Source of the DNA: Paraflavitalea devenefica
Lineage (GTDB): Bacteria; Bacteroidota; Bacteroidia; Chitinophagales; Chitinophagaceae
Assembly (NCBI RefSeq): GCF_011759375.1
Contig: NZ_JAARML010000002.1
Location: 1,054,001 to 1,118,000 of the forward strand
DNA: 64,000 bases
Direction: 5' to 3'
Both the position numbers and the translations under genes were made by a program. Below, piece by piece: positions 1-9,680 of the stretch (positions are counted from its first letter, which is position 1; the number at the start of each line of letters is the position of its first letter). The notes beneath the pieces are model-generated. The model did not search any database. It worked only from the letters and a program-made list of their open reading frames with translations, and had not been told where the DNA came from.

Positions 1-199
1 GGGCAAGGGTTGCGAACCGCTTATTCTTCAGTTTCCATAAATCCAGCAGGGCATCATGGACCGCCTCCTGGGCCTGGGCGCGATTGTCCAGCAACCGCTC
101 CGCGAAATTTTGCAAACCCGGGCCCATCATGTCCCTGATCTCCGCCAGGGCCTTTTCGTTCTTAGCCATTAACCCCGCAATAATCTCCTGCTCTGTCAT
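1..199 (-). CDS. ECF RNA polymerase sigma factor, N-terminal part (cut by window edge)
   Basis: The reverse strand is open from an ATG at 199 to the window edge, giving 66 residues that begin MTEQEIIAGLMAKNEKAL. The visible part matches sigma-70 region 2 of ECF sigma factors: an amphipathic start, then a segment around residues 36-60 with NRAQAQEAVHDALLDLW, equivalent to the usual '..AEDVVQDAFLKLW' core-binding helix. ECF factors redirect RNA polymerase, usually in response to a surface signal passed through a membrane anti-sigma factor. Region 4 and any partner lie outside the window. It points away from the second sigma gene at 1190, with nearly 1 kb between them. Confidence 0.72.
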   Translation of the reverse strand, partial: MTEQEIIAGLMAKNEKALAEIRDMMGPGLQNFAERLLDNRAQAQEAVHDALLDLWKLKNKRFATLA

Positions 200-1189
200 C
201 GCTGTTTGTTTTACTAATCATTCCCCAGGATCCGCATCAGGGGTGCGGGTCCGTTTTTTGCTGTTTACACAACAGACCCGGCGCCACCAGGCATCCCGAC
301 AAGGGATGTGTCCGTATGGTATATGTAAGGACGGGGGATGGGTTCAATGTCTTCAAACCCGTACCTTACCTGTAACATATTCCATAACGCTTTAGACCTG
401 AAATGCCACTGGCCTTTCAGGTCTGCACCCGTTACGAAAAAATTCATTATCAAATAAATAGCTGCACCCGTGTAATACCAGGTGATCGAGAAAGTATTGA
501 TCTATGAGGTTGGTTGGGAACCTACCGGCTTGCGCTGCCCGGCAAGGTTTGAAAGTGAACGGCTGCTAAGAAAGGAAAAAGGTGCAACACAGCAAAATAA
601 TGTGGACATTTTTCATGGAATTGACAATTGTATATTTTTTATCCACTAAGTGGTTATTGATTCGACAGGTTTTCGAATTATAAATTAAATGATATAAATT
701 CGACTGAAGAACAGAAGGTGTAATAGCGTAAAAAATTAGTTTTATCGGGCTCAAGCGATTTTGCAGGAAATAGTTTATTTTGTCAGCGATAATTGCTGAT
801 ACTTAGCGCTTAAAAAACAAATGACCCCTTCACCCTGCAATGTTTGCTTCAGCCTGAATAGCTGCAAAGGATTCAATATTGCCGGGCCGCAAAGGGCCAT
901 TTATTTTTAGAACACATCTTCCATACCAGACCATCAAACCTTATTGCAGACTCCAATAATTCAACATCCAAATTTACTTGGTTGGTTGGTTGTACTCTTT
1001 TTGAAGAAAGTTGCGGGTGAGCACAGGCCAGCGGCCTGATTCATTCCAATCGGTTAAGGCATAGATTAGACAGCATTTCCGTAAAATGCCTTTTAGTTGC
1101 CTGGCTAAAAGCCATACTGCATGTATTAACCTGATTGCATGATGCCCCACTGTTGGATGAAGCAACCGATTTTTCCGTATTGAACCACA
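200..1189. other. Intergenic region between two divergent sigma genes
   Basis: This stretch of nearly 1 kb separates the leftward partial sigma gene from the rightward one. It is AT-rich around 560-830. Open frames here are all below about 105 codons, overlap on both strands and do not read like proteins. I saw no tRNA, no strong terminator and no consensus TTTG-N19-TAnnTTTG promoter. It presumably holds promoters for both sigma genes. Confidence 0.5.
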
Positions 1190-1807
1190 ATGACCAATTT
1201 ACCGATGGGGACTACAACAAAAAATGATCTGGTAATCAAGTTCCAGGAAGGCTGTGCAAGGGCGTTTTCGGCTGTATACGATGAGCTGTCACCGTTTCTG
1301 TATTTGTACGCCCGTAAGCTCACGAAGGACAAAGCGATCGCCGAAGAAATTGTCCAGGACGCCTTCGTTGCCCTCTTTCACAAACGATCCGGACTGGACC
1401 TAACCAAGGGCCTGACCGGCATCAAAGCATACCTGATTGTCTGCATTCAACATCGCACCATGCGCACCCTGGAAATAAAAGCCAAAGCAGAAGCGCGAAT
1501 CCGCGAATTAAGCCATCACATCCCGGTCGCCCAGGACCCGGAAGTCTTCCGCCAGGAAATCGTATCCTCCATCTACCATCGCATGCGCCAGGAAATTAAA
1601 AAACTCTCCAAGACCCAGCGGCAGGTCTTTGAACTGCTCTTTATAGAAGAAAGGACCCCAGAAGAAGCCAGCCAGATCCTGCACCTTTCCAAAAAAACGG
1701 TGGAAAACGCCAAGAGTCATATTGTCGGCATCCTTAAAAGTTCTGAACTACATTTCACGACCATCCTGCCGATTTTCATTGCCTTATACCTCGAGTCCTA
1801 TAATTAG
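1190..1807 (+). CDS. ECF RNA polymerase sigma factor
   Basis: A 205-residue ECF sigma factor that recruits core RNA polymerase to a small regulon. Region 2 spans about residues 22-92, with the helix AEEIVQDAFVALFHK. Region 4 spans about 135-185, with the recognition helix-turn-helix TPEEASQILHLSKKTVENAK. A hydrophobic tail (about 189-202) is common in the Bacteroidota members. The start could also be the ATG at 1205. The next gene on the same strand is a FecR anti-sigma factor, followed by an STN-containing SusC receptor. This is the standard cell-surface signalling trio, so this factor probably drives the SusC/SusD pair when the receptor binds its ligand. Assignment to the family is firm; the regulon is inferred. 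Confidence 0.93.
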   Translation: MTNLPMGTTTKNDLVIKFQEGCARAFSAVYDELSPFLYLYARKLTKDKAIAEEIVQDAFVALFHKRSGLDLTKGLTGIKAYLIVCIQHRTMRTLEIKAKAEARIRELSHHIPVAQDPEVFRQEIVSSIYHRMRQEIKKLSKTQRQVFELLFIEERTPEEASQILHLSKKTVENAKSHIVGILKSSELHFTTILPIFIALYLESYN

Positions 1808-1909
1808 CCTTTTCCCTACGACTTACCTTACCAGGCATGGAATTCCTTCAGGGATACTGGATGCCTGATCATTTACGGTATTTGTAAGCCATTGATTTTT
1901 AAACAGCTT

Positions 1910-1931
1910 AAAAAAAGTTCAAAAAAAGTTC
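1910..1931 (+). repeat. Tandem 11-bp direct repeat upstream of fecR
   Basis: AAAAAAAGTTC occurs twice head to tail at 1910-1920 and 1921-1931, followed by a T-run and GGGAGGATTGACC. It lies about 135-155 bases upstream of the chosen FecR start. It may be part of an ECF-dependent or otherwise regulated promoter region, but this is a guess from position alone. Confidence 0.5.
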
Positions 1932-2064
1932 ACTTTTTTCGGGAGGATTGACCCTGAAAATGTATTTATATATACAGAGGGTCTACCTTGATGTTAAGAT
2001 GACCCTGGTAAGCGGGAATGAGAAATACGCCAATGTCAGCAATTATCAATTTTCAATTTTCCCC

Positions 2065-3294
2065 ATGAGCAACAAAACAGACTACGATCTTTCTAAGTTG
2101 ATATATCGCCGCATCAGCGGTGAGGAACTCAGCGATGAAGAAGATGCGTACCTGCAACAATGGAAAGACGCCGATGAGCGAAACGCTGAAACATACAACA
2201 GCCTAGTGGACTCAGCAAAAAGGCAGCGGGATTTTTTAGACGTGCTGATCACCACGCGTAAGATGAAAACCATCGTTGAGGACCGCCTCAAAGAAAGCTT
2301 TACCTCTGCGCGCAAGGGTCCCAACTTCTTCTGGAAAACATTGCCCTACTGGGCTGCAGCGATTCTGGTTATTGCTGCCGCTACCGTTTGGCTTTTAAAG
2401 CCTGATCGCCAGAATATAGTTAATACTGCAGGTAAACGTACGCCGGCCCTAATTCAACCTGGCACCGACAAGGCTATATTAACATTGGCTGATGGATCCA
2501 CGCTGCCACTCAATGCACAAGATACCGGGTTGCTGACCAAACAAGGCAAGGCGGTAGTGGTGCAACAGGGTAACGGCCAATTATCATATCAAAATACATT
2601 GCCGACCGATGCCGTGGTATACAACATCATCACCACGCCCCGCGGCGGACAATATCGTATAGTCCTGGCTGATGGCTCGAAGGTATGGCTCAATAGCGCC
2701 ACTAAACTTCGTTTCCCTTCAAGTTTTGAGGGCAACCATTCCCGGACGGTAGAGTTATTAGAAGGCGAAGCCTATTTTGATGTCAGTCATAACAAGCAAC
2801 TACCCTTCATCGTAAAAGTGCTGCTGCCTTCGATGTCCCATCCCATGGAAGTAACCGTGCTGGGTACGGAGTTTAATATCATGGCCTATCCCCGCGAAGG
2901 GACCGTGCGCACCACGCTGGTCGCCGGGAAAGTGGCGATCACCAATGGAGCTTCCAGGTACGAGCTGCGGCCCATGGAGCAGGCGATCTCCGATACCAGA
3001 GTTGATAAGATGAACGTTTCCGCGGTGAACAATATTGATACGGTCGTGGATTGGGTACATGGGATGTTCGAATTCAAAAACGACAACCTGACCACCTTCT
3101 TAAATAAGATTAGCATGTGGTACGATATAGACGTAGAATATGCGAACGCTACCGAAGGGCAGGCTAGTTCCAGACGAAAGGGCATCACCGCCAGTATCCG
3201 GCGCACGACCAGCCTTAGTGAAGTGCTGCTGGCATTGCGTGGGGTAGGAGTAAACTACGAAATCAAAGAACGAACTATTATCGTGTTCTTGTAA
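2065..3294 (+). CDS. FecR-family anti-sigma factor
   Basis: A 409-residue membrane anti-sigma factor. Residues 1-90 are the cytoplasmic sigma-binding part, ending in long charged helices. A single membrane segment lies at about 95-112 (YWAAAILVIAAATVWLL). The periplasmic FecR domain follows, with the typical TPRGGQYRIVLADGSKVWLN stretch and the EGEAYFDV and LGTEFNIMAYP motifs. A C-terminal DUF4974-type domain ends the protein (MFEFKNDNLTTFLNKIS...). I chose the ATG at 2065 because the protein from there begins like other FecR proteins; an in-frame start at 1948 would add 39 residues of unlikely sequence. It lies between the sigma gene and the STN receptor and should couple the two. Confidence 0.93.
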   Translation: MSNKTDYDLSKLIYRRISGEELSDEEDAYLQQWKDADERNAETYNSLVDSAKRQRDFLDVLITTRKMKTIVEDRLKESFTSARKGPNFFWKTLPYWAAAILVIAAATVWLLKPDRQNIVNTAGKRTPALIQPGTDKAILTLADGSTLPLNAQDTGLLTKQGKAVVVQQGNGQLSYQNTLPTDAVVYNIITTPRGGQYRIVLADGSKVWLNSATKLRFPSSFEGNHSRTVELLEGEAYFDVSHNKQLPFIVKVLLPSMSHPMEVTVLGTEFNIMAYPREGTVRTTLVAGKVAITNGASRYELRPMEQAISDTRVDKMNVSAVNNIDTVVDWVHGMFEFKNDNLTTFLNKISMWYDIDVEYANATEGQASSRRKGITASIRRTTSLSEVLLALRGVGVNYEIKERTIIVFL

Positions 3295-4298
3295 ATAGGT
3301 TTTCAACTTTGTTGGTCCTCGATTTAGATTTTGGTAAATGACTCATGTGTTAGAGGACCCGCGGTGCGGGTGCTGAAAGGCAGTACAGCCAATCGTGGTC
3401 CATACAAACACATGGGCTATCCCATTACAACAGAGGATTCGGTGTCGCTCTGACTCCTCTTTTAATTTTCTTTATCTGACTAGTGATATATTAAAAGAAA
3501 TGAGCAGGAATTTATTCATAGAAAATGCAACGCATGCATGTAATGATGTACTACGCAGCCATGCGCCCCTGTGCGCCGGCAGCGTATTGCACCGTCTATA
3601 TATTAGGGGAACTGTTTTTCACCATAATGGGAATACAGGTTTTCGAACCTTTTACTTGGTGTTGAAGTTGAATACTATTTTTCACCTGATCCGGCAAATG
3701 AGGAACGCCGGTGATCCAACACAGAAAAGGATCCCCTTCATTTTTCATCATCCAACCATTAACCAAAGCCGAATCCACGAACTGATGCAAAAAACTGAAA
3801 GGTTTTTATCCTGGCGTCTGTTCCCCAAAAAAATGCAATGTTACCTCGCTGTTTCTCCTGGTTCCGACCCGTTTCCGGTTCCAGGGGAGGCAGCGGGTAT
3901 TGCCTTTTATGGACAGTAGGCACTATCAACGATTGTTTCTCCATTTTATCCCTTTGCCATTACACTTATCCCATGGATCCTTCATCTTATGAGGATAGCG
4001 GCAGGTGCAAAACAACTGCTGGGCAACATGAATAGGGAATTTAGCCATAGATAAGAACACATGTGAATTGTAACATCGAGAATCCTGGAGTTTTGGGAGG
4101 AATATGGGAAGCTAATTGCCTGCAGACCAAGCAGCACCGGGGACTATTTTATAAACTATAAATCAATTACGGTTATCCGGCATAAAAAACCGCGCGGGTT
4201 AGAGCCCCGAACGGTTTTGGGTGTCAGGAAAATTACCAAAGAAAAATCTGGCTAAGGATTTTGCTTATTTAATTAATTCACCTAACAACGACAAAGTT
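3295..4298. other. Intergenic region between fecR and susC
   Basis: About 1 kb without a gene I can support. A short hairpin (ACCCGC-GGT-GCGGGT) sits at 3357-3371, just after fecR, without a T-run. A 174-codon open frame from a GTG at 3395 exists, but its composition is odd and I recognise nothing in it. The region before 4299 must carry the susC promoter; I do not see an exact housekeeping promoter, which would fit an ECF-dependent one. Confidence 0.4.
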
Positions 4299-7200
4299 AT
4301 GTATTCCTCTACTTTCAACCAAGTGGCGCGGCCTGCCGTGCGCGATCGCTCCATGATTAAATTGTTGGTTATGAACAGCTTTACTTTTATCCTTTTATTC
4401 CTGTCCTTCCAGCTTTTTGCAGGCGATGGCCTGGCTCAGCGTGTAACATTGAATTTTAGGAACGCGAGGGTGGAGGATGTGATCAAAGAAATCCAACGTC
4501 AAACCACCTATAACTTCCTTTACTTCGAAAGTGATCTCAGGGATGCAAAAGCTGTTACACTTCAATGCAAGGATAATCCCTTGGATCAGGTGCTGGAAGT
4601 GTTGAAGACAAATCAGCCGTTTGATCTGGTCGTGGAAGGAACAACGATTTTACTCCGTTCGCATAGCTCCAAGGAACCTATTCCAGAACAAGTGGGACCT
4701 CCTGCAGTGAATATTTCCGGGCGTATCACGGATCCTAATGGAACACCGTTAGGAGGTGCTACGATCATAATTAAAAGAACACAACGTGGTACACAGGCTA
4801 ATGCCAATGGTGAATTCAAACTCACTGAAGTGAGAGAGGACGATGTTTTGATAATATCCTTCGTAGGTTTTCAATCAAAATCTGTTACGGTTGGAAAAGG
4901 CCAGCAATTTCCAATAGTACTGGAGATCGCATCTAAGGAGTTAGATATGTTTGTCCGACGTGGATATGGCGTGGTAAGTGAAAGGTTTAACGTAGGTAAC
5001 GCCACAGTTGTTAGAGGGGAGGAAATAGCCAGGACGAATGTATCAAATCCGATGCGCGCCTTAATTGGCAAAATTCCAAATGTGGATGTTTCAGCGACAG
5101 CGGGAAATGTTTACGCACCTACTAATATTGAAATTAGAGGAAGGGAATTTATTGGATCCAATCTTGCCCCCAATCCTTACATCCTAATAGATGGTGTTCC
5201 AATGACAATTTTGGATATTGGTGGCCAATCAGGTGAAGATGGTTCGAGGGGCATTACGCAGAATAAGTTTAATGGACCAGCAAATGGTCAAGATTTAATG
5301 TTCAACTTGAACCCAGAGGACATTGAATCAATTACAGTACTCAAGGACGCCGCAGCGACTGCAATATATGGATCACTTGGTGGGAGTGGTGTTATTTTGA
5401 TTACTACAAAGAGGGGCAAACCTGGAAAATTAAAATTAAATATTAGTGCGTCATCGGGTGTTAGCAGAGTAACAAGGTTTCATGATATGCTTTCAACTGA
5501 ACAATATGTGGAAATGAGGAAAGAGGCACTGAAAAATGATAATCGACCTATAAATAATTCGACAGCTCCAGATCTGACGCAATGGGGGGAAAAAAATTAC
5601 ACCGATTTTCAAAGGTTTCTGTTTGGAAAAGATGGCAAGAATAATTCGATTCAGGTTAGTTTGTCAGGAGGTGAGAAAAACACGGTATATCGAATTAGTG
5701 GAGGATTTCAGAAAGTGGCAAACATTACAAATTATAGTGGTTCTAATGATAAGGCGTCATTACAGTCAAGTTTTCAGTATGCAACAAACAATCAAAAAGT
5801 GAAGATAGGACTCGTTAGTTTGTTTAGTTATTCCAAAGTGGACGAAATTTCTACTTTTTCTACTCAATCATTACTTCCACCGAATGCTCCTGCTATTTTC
5901 GATTCTCTTGGTCGACTAAACTACCAGGGATGGCAGCCTCTAACTGGTTACTTCGGATTTAGCAATTTGCTCATGGGGTATATTTCTAAGACAGATTTTT
6001 TTACTTCCCAACTTTCAATTGAGTATGAGCTGTTGAAAGGCCTCAAGCTTTCAGCAAATTTAGGTTTTTCAACGATTCGGAATGGTCAGATTCAAAAAAC
6101 TCCAATTATATCACAAGATCCTGAGTTTAGTCCTACTGGATCAGCTCAATTCGGTAATAATAATAGTAGCAGATGGATTGTCGAGCCTCAGCTTACGTAT
6201 CAGCGGTTGATCGGGCAGGGGAAATTGGAATTACTATTGGGTACTACAATTCATAAAAACACACAAAATGGAAATTCAATTATTGGTTTTGGGTATGTTA
6301 ACGACAATCTACTCAACTCCGTTTCTAATGCTCCAGGTGTTGAGGTATCCGATGGTTGGGGGCAATATAGATATGCTGCTGTATTTGGTAGGCTTAATTA
6401 CAATTTTAGAGATCGCTATTTGCTGGAAGTTTCCGCAAGACGCGATGGTTCTTCGCGGTTTGGCCCAGGGAATCGATATGGGACTTTTGGTGCAGTTGGC
6501 GTTGGCTGGATACTATCGGAAGAAAAATGGATGCAATTCGCATTTCCTGTCTTAAGTTTTCTAAAGTTGCGCTCTTCTATTGGATCAATTGGTACTGACA
6601 ATATTGGAGATTATTCATATTTAAGTAGGTGGAGCGCATCAATTAACTATGCAAAACCCTACCAAGGTACTCAAGCTTATGTTCCATTACATCACACAAA
6701 CCCCGATTTAAAATGGCAAATAAATAAAAAATTTGAAGTAGGTTCTCATTTGGGATTTTGGAATGATAGAATTTTCTTGCAAGCGACATGGTATAGAGAC
6801 GATTGCGGTAACCAGCTTGTTACAATGCCCATTTCTGCCATTACTGGATTTTCCACAGTCAATGCCAATCGTAATGCGGTTGTTAGAAATTCCGGGTGGG
6901 AGTTTTCACTTCAATCCACCATTCTAAAAGCAAAGGATATTAGCTGGATAGCTAATTTTAACTTGGGTTTGAACCAAAATAAGCTTGTATCATTTCCTGA
7001 TCTTGATAAATCTCCTTATGCTACTGTTCTTGTCGTAGGCGAGCGGCTGTTTCGACCATCACGATTAAGATTTTTAGGTGTTGATCCTCAAACTGGATTA
7101 TATGTGGTTGAAGATGTTAATAAGGATGGCGAAATTTCACAAGTTCCCATTAACCAAGGTGGAGATAAATACTACTTGGACGATGCACACGTAAAATACT

Positions 7201-7670
7201 CTGGAGGTTTCGGGAGTGAATTTAGGTTCAAAGGACTAGAGATTAATGTTTTTTTTAATTATGTCAGAAATCCCAGATTAATAAGTGGGATATATTCATC
7301 AACTATCCCTGGCCGCCTAAGTGCTTCTGGGAATCAATCAGTAAAGGTTTTAGATAGGTGGCAAAAACCAGGTGATATCGCACGTTTCGCAAAATTTACT
7401 TCAAGGTCTGATCTTACCTATAGCTATTTATTGGACTCAGACGGAATATACTCTGATGGTTCTTACATCCGCCTCCGGAACATCTCTTTCGGTTACGAAC
7501 TTCCTGATCATTGGATAAATAAATTAAACATCAAGAGTGTTAAAATTATCGGTAAGGCAGATAATATTCTAACATTTTCCAAATTTGAAGGTGTCGATCC
7601 TGAAATTCCGACTTTTGGTTCTGTGCCCTCTCAGAAAGTAGTCACTTTCGGAATTCAAATAATTCTCTAA
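4299..7670 (+). CDS. SusC/RagA-family TonB-dependent outer-membrane receptor with STN domain
   Basis: A 1123-residue outer-membrane channel that, with its SusD lid, imports a large ligand using TonB energy. In order: a signal peptide with its hydrophobic core at about 28-41, an STN signalling domain at about 48-120 (VTLNFRNARVEDVIKEI), a carboxypeptidase-regulatory-like beta domain at about 138-212 (ISGRITDPNGTPLGGATI), the plug at about 225-360 with LIDGVPM and GGSGVILITTKRG, and then the barrel. The STN domain is what talks to FecR, so the upstream sigma/FecR pair fits. The ATG at 4299 is preferred to a GTG at 4221; an ATG at 4353 is also possible. The first ~400 bases look more GC-rich than the AT-rich barrel. 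The ligand is unknown. Confidence 0.95.
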   Translation: MYSSTFNQVARPAVRDRSMIKLLVMNSFTFILLFLSFQLFAGDGLAQRVTLNFRNARVEDVIKEIQRQTTYNFLYFESDLRDAKAVTLQCKDNPLDQVLEVLKTNQPFDLVVEGTTILLRSHSSKEPIPEQVGPPAVNISGRITDPNGTPLGGATIIIKRTQRGTQANANGEFKLTEVREDDVLIISFVGFQSKSVTVGKGQQFPIVLEIASKELDMFVRRGYGVVSERFNVGNATVVRGEEIARTNVSNPMRALIGKIPNVDVSATAGNVYAPTNIEIRGREFIGSNLAPNPYILIDGVPMTILDIGGQSGEDGSRGITQNKFNGPANGQDLMFNLNPEDIESITVLKDAAATAIYGSLGGSGVILITTKRGKPGKLKLNISASSGVSRVTRFHDMLSTEQYVEMRKEALKNDNRPINNSTAPDLTQWGEKNYTDFQRFLFGKDGKNNSIQVSLSGGEKNTVYRISGGFQKVANITNYSGSNDKASLQSSFQYATNNQKVKIGLVSLFSYSKVDEISTFSTQSLLPPNAPAIFDSLGRLNYQGWQPLTGYFGFSNLLMGYISKTDFFTSQLSIEYELLKGLKLSANLGFSTIRNGQIQKTPIISQDPEFSPTGSAQFGNNNSSRWIVEPQLTYQRLIGQGKLELLLGTTIHKNTQNGNSIIGFGYVNDNLLNSVSNAPGVEVSDGWGQYRYAAVFGRLNYNFRDRYLLEVSARRDGSSRFGPGNRYGTFGAVGVGWILSEEKWMQFAFPVLSFLKLRSSIGSIGTDNIGDYSYLSRWSASINYAKPYQGTQAYVPLHHTNPDLKWQINKKFEVGSHLGFWNDRIFLQATWYRDDCGNQLVTMPISAITGFSTVNANRNAVVRNSGWEFSLQSTILKAKDISWIANFNLGLNQNKLVSFPDLDKSPYATVLVVGERLFRPSRLRFLGVDPQTGLYVVEDVNKDGEISQVPINQGGDKYYLDDAHVKYSGGFGSEFRFKGLEINVFFNYVRNPRLISGIYSSTIPGRLSASGNQSVKVLDRWQKPGDIARFAKFTSRSDLTYSYLLDSDGIYSDGSYIRLRNISFGYELPDHWINKLNIKSVKIIGKADNILTFSKFEGVDPEIPTFGSVPSQKVVTFGIQIIL

Positions 7671-7681
7671 AAAATTGCAGT

Positions 7682-9121
7682 ATGAAAAAGACATTAAGAA
7701 TATTCAACCAAGGCTGGAATATAATAATAGCTTTTATTTTAATTGGATTATTGTTAGGATGCAATAAGTTAGTTGAAGTTGATCCCCCTGCAAATTCAAT
7801 AGTTACAAAACAAGCATTTGTGGATGACGCAAATGCAAACGCTGCAATATCTGGAATTTACTCTAGTTTTATCAGTAAATCAAGCGCGAATCGTTTTGGA
7901 AATGGTTGGATGACCTATTTTTGTGGACTATCTGCTGATGAACTTGTACCTGTTACCCTAACTGGAAGTCCAGATGTTTATTATAGAAATGTTGTACAAT
8001 CAGATGATGGAATTATTCATTCCGTTTGGAGCCAAGCATATGGAATAATTTATCAAGCTAACGCCTGTATTGAAGGGGTTAACAACTCAAAGAATATCTC
8101 AGAAAGTGGGAGGCGTCAATTCATTGGTGAAGCGTTGTTTTTAAGAAGCTTAAGTTATTATTACTTGACATCAATGTTTGGAGATGTTCCATTTATTACT
8201 TCAACTAACTGGAAGGAAAACATGGCTGTTCCAAGACGAAATGTTTTAGAAGTGCAAAATGAAATAATTAAAGATCTTTTGGTTGCTTCCGATCAACTAC
8301 CAATTAATTATAGTTTATTCCAAGATGAGAGAATTCGAGCCACGAAATGGGCCTGCTATGCATTGCTATGTCGCTTGTACTTAGAGCATAAAAAGTGGAC
8401 TGAATGTAACAGGATTGCATCCTTAATTATTGAAAATACTTCCTTGTTTGGTCTTGAGGAACAATTAAATAACGTGTTTTTGAAGAATTCGAGAGAGGCG
8501 ATCTTACAATGGCATAGTTCGAGTGATATATCCACTTATAATGTCCTTCCTGAAGCTAGTCTTTTACTGCCAGTTTCAAATGCTGCAAATCTACAGGTTT
8601 ACCTATCCAATGGTCTAGTCAATTGTTTTGATTCAATTGACCTTAGGAGAATAAATTGGATCGGTGAAGTAACAGATGGGGCAGATACATTTTTATACCC
8701 TTATAAATATAAGGTAGGTCGTGGGCAGATGCAGGTGAATGCTCCAGTTTTGGAATACTATATGGTTATAAGGCTTGCAGAAGTAGTTTTGAATAGAGCT
8801 ATAGCGAGAGTCATGAATAATGATTTTTCAGGTGGATTGGCTGATTTGAATTTGATTAGGACCAGAGCTGGACTCGCAAGTTTGAACTCAACCTCCCAAG
8901 ATACTATTCTGAATATGATTCAATCCGAATCTAGAAAAGAAATGTTTTGTGAATGGGGGCACAGATGGTTTTCTTTAAAGCTGAGTGGCGCGCTTGATAG
9001 TGTAATGTCAAAGGCTGCTATTGATAAAAATTCACAATGGGCTTCGTTTAGGCGATTGTTTCCAATAAGTTTGGTAGAATTAAATAACAACCCGGCAGCT
9101 ACTCAGAATCCGGGTTACTGA
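7682..9121 (+). CDS. SusD/RagB-family outer-membrane lipoprotein
   Basis: A 479-residue surface lipoprotein that caps the SusC channel and binds the ligand. It has a lipoprotein signal peptide ending at the lipobox LLLGC (Cys27). Helical TPR-like SusD segments follow, such as RQFIGEALFLRSLSYYYLT. The C-terminal part contains NLIRTRAGL and the family-typical SRKEMFCEWGHRWFSL. It starts 11 bases after the susC stop, so the two are translated from one message. Like the susC barrel it is AT-rich. The pair could import a glycan or a peptide (RagAB imports peptides); nothing nearby encodes a glycosidase, so no glycan substrate can be proposed. Confidence 0.94.
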   Translation: MKKTLRIFNQGWNIIIAFILIGLLLGCNKLVEVDPPANSIVTKQAFVDDANANAAISGIYSSFISKSSANRFGNGWMTYFCGLSADELVPVTLTGSPDVYYRNVVQSDDGIIHSVWSQAYGIIYQANACIEGVNNSKNISESGRRQFIGEALFLRSLSYYYLTSMFGDVPFITSTNWKENMAVPRRNVLEVQNEIIKDLLVASDQLPINYSLFQDERIRATKWACYALLCRLYLEHKKWTECNRIASLIIENTSLFGLEEQLNNVFLKNSREAILQWHSSSDISTYNVLPEASLLLPVSNAANLQVYLSNGLVNCFDSIDLRRINWIGEVTDGADTFLYPYKYKVGRGQMQVNAPVLEYYMVIRLAEVVLNRAIARVMNNDFSGGLADLNLIRTRAGLASLNSTSQDTILNMIQSESRKEMFCEWGHRWFSLKLSGALDSVMSKAAIDKNSQWASFRRLFPISLVELNNNPAATQNPGY

Positions 9122-9218
9122 GTGTTTAGATAGGAAAGCGAGTTCAAATTAGTTTTTAGATATAAAGTCCGCCCGGAATTAATAGAATCTCCTGAAGAGG
9201 GGCCAGGGTTAACTTATC

Positions 9219-9250
9219 AAAAAAAGGGTGGGGATGTACCACCCTTTTTT
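9219..9250. terminator. Bidirectional intrinsic terminator after susD
   Basis: The stem GGGTGG (9226-9231) and CCACCC (9239-9244), with a 7-base loop, is flanked by an A-run on the left and a T-run on the right. It can therefore end both the susCD message and the leftward message of the small gene at 9270-9551. Confidence 0.85.
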
Positions 9251-9269
9251 TCTTTTTCTGCAAATGATA

Positions 9270-9551
9270 TTATGGATTGAATTTTAATTCTACTCCATTA
9301 CAATCGCTATCGGCGTTATTTACACCGACACCTGTGTAGATTAATCGATCAGTACCGCCGGCTGATTTTATGGATGCACTCAGTCCGCCACCACTTGTTG
9401 AAAGATAGTTGTTTGTTACATCAATTGCAATGCAACCAACAGATGAATTGGCCCAGTAATAGCCGCTAGTCGCAAAAAATTTGTCTTTTGCAATTACAGT
9501 ACCTGCAATTAAGAATAATGCACTTCCTGCAATAATTAACGTCTTTTTCAT
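9270..9551 (-). CDS. Small secreted protein with two cysteines
   Basis: A 93-residue protein beginning MKKTLIIAGSALFLIAG, a clear Sec signal peptide with likely cleavage near residue 21. The mature part is rich in Gly, Ser, Thr and Asn and has only two cysteines (Cys40 and Cys84), which could form a disulfide. It resembles the small secreted cysteine-containing proteins (DUF6520-like) often found near redox genes in Bacteroidota, though I cannot confirm membership. It lies downstream of a lanthionine synthetase gene on the same strand, so a RiPP-precursor role must be considered. Against that, a Sec signal is unexpected for a cytosolically modified class III precursor, and the Ser-x-x-Ser...Cys ring motif is not present with normal spacing. 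Confidence 0.7.
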   Translation of the reverse strand: MKKTLIIAGSALFLIAGTVIAKDKFFATSGYYWANSSVGCIAIDVTNNYLSTSGGGLSASIKSAGGTDRLIYTGVGVNNADSDCNGVELKFNP

Positions 9552-9680
9552 AATCGATAAAATTGGTTTAAATGAAATACCTACTCTTTTCTAAAGGTTT
9601 TCGGTTTTCCCTTTTCCCCATTTGCTACTGGTGTTTATTAGTACACGGGAATTGTACCACCCAGTTGTCTTAGGTAGCTA

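Noticed and set aside
3395..3919. 174-codon plus-strand frame between fecR and susC
   Set aside because: Needs a GTG start, has an odd composition, resembles nothing, and a reverse-strand frame of similar quality overlaps it.
7671..9269. SusCD as part of a polysaccharide utilisation locus
   Set aside because: No glycoside hydrolase, surface glycan-binding protein or sugar-sensing regulator is nearby, so no glycan substrate can be claimed.
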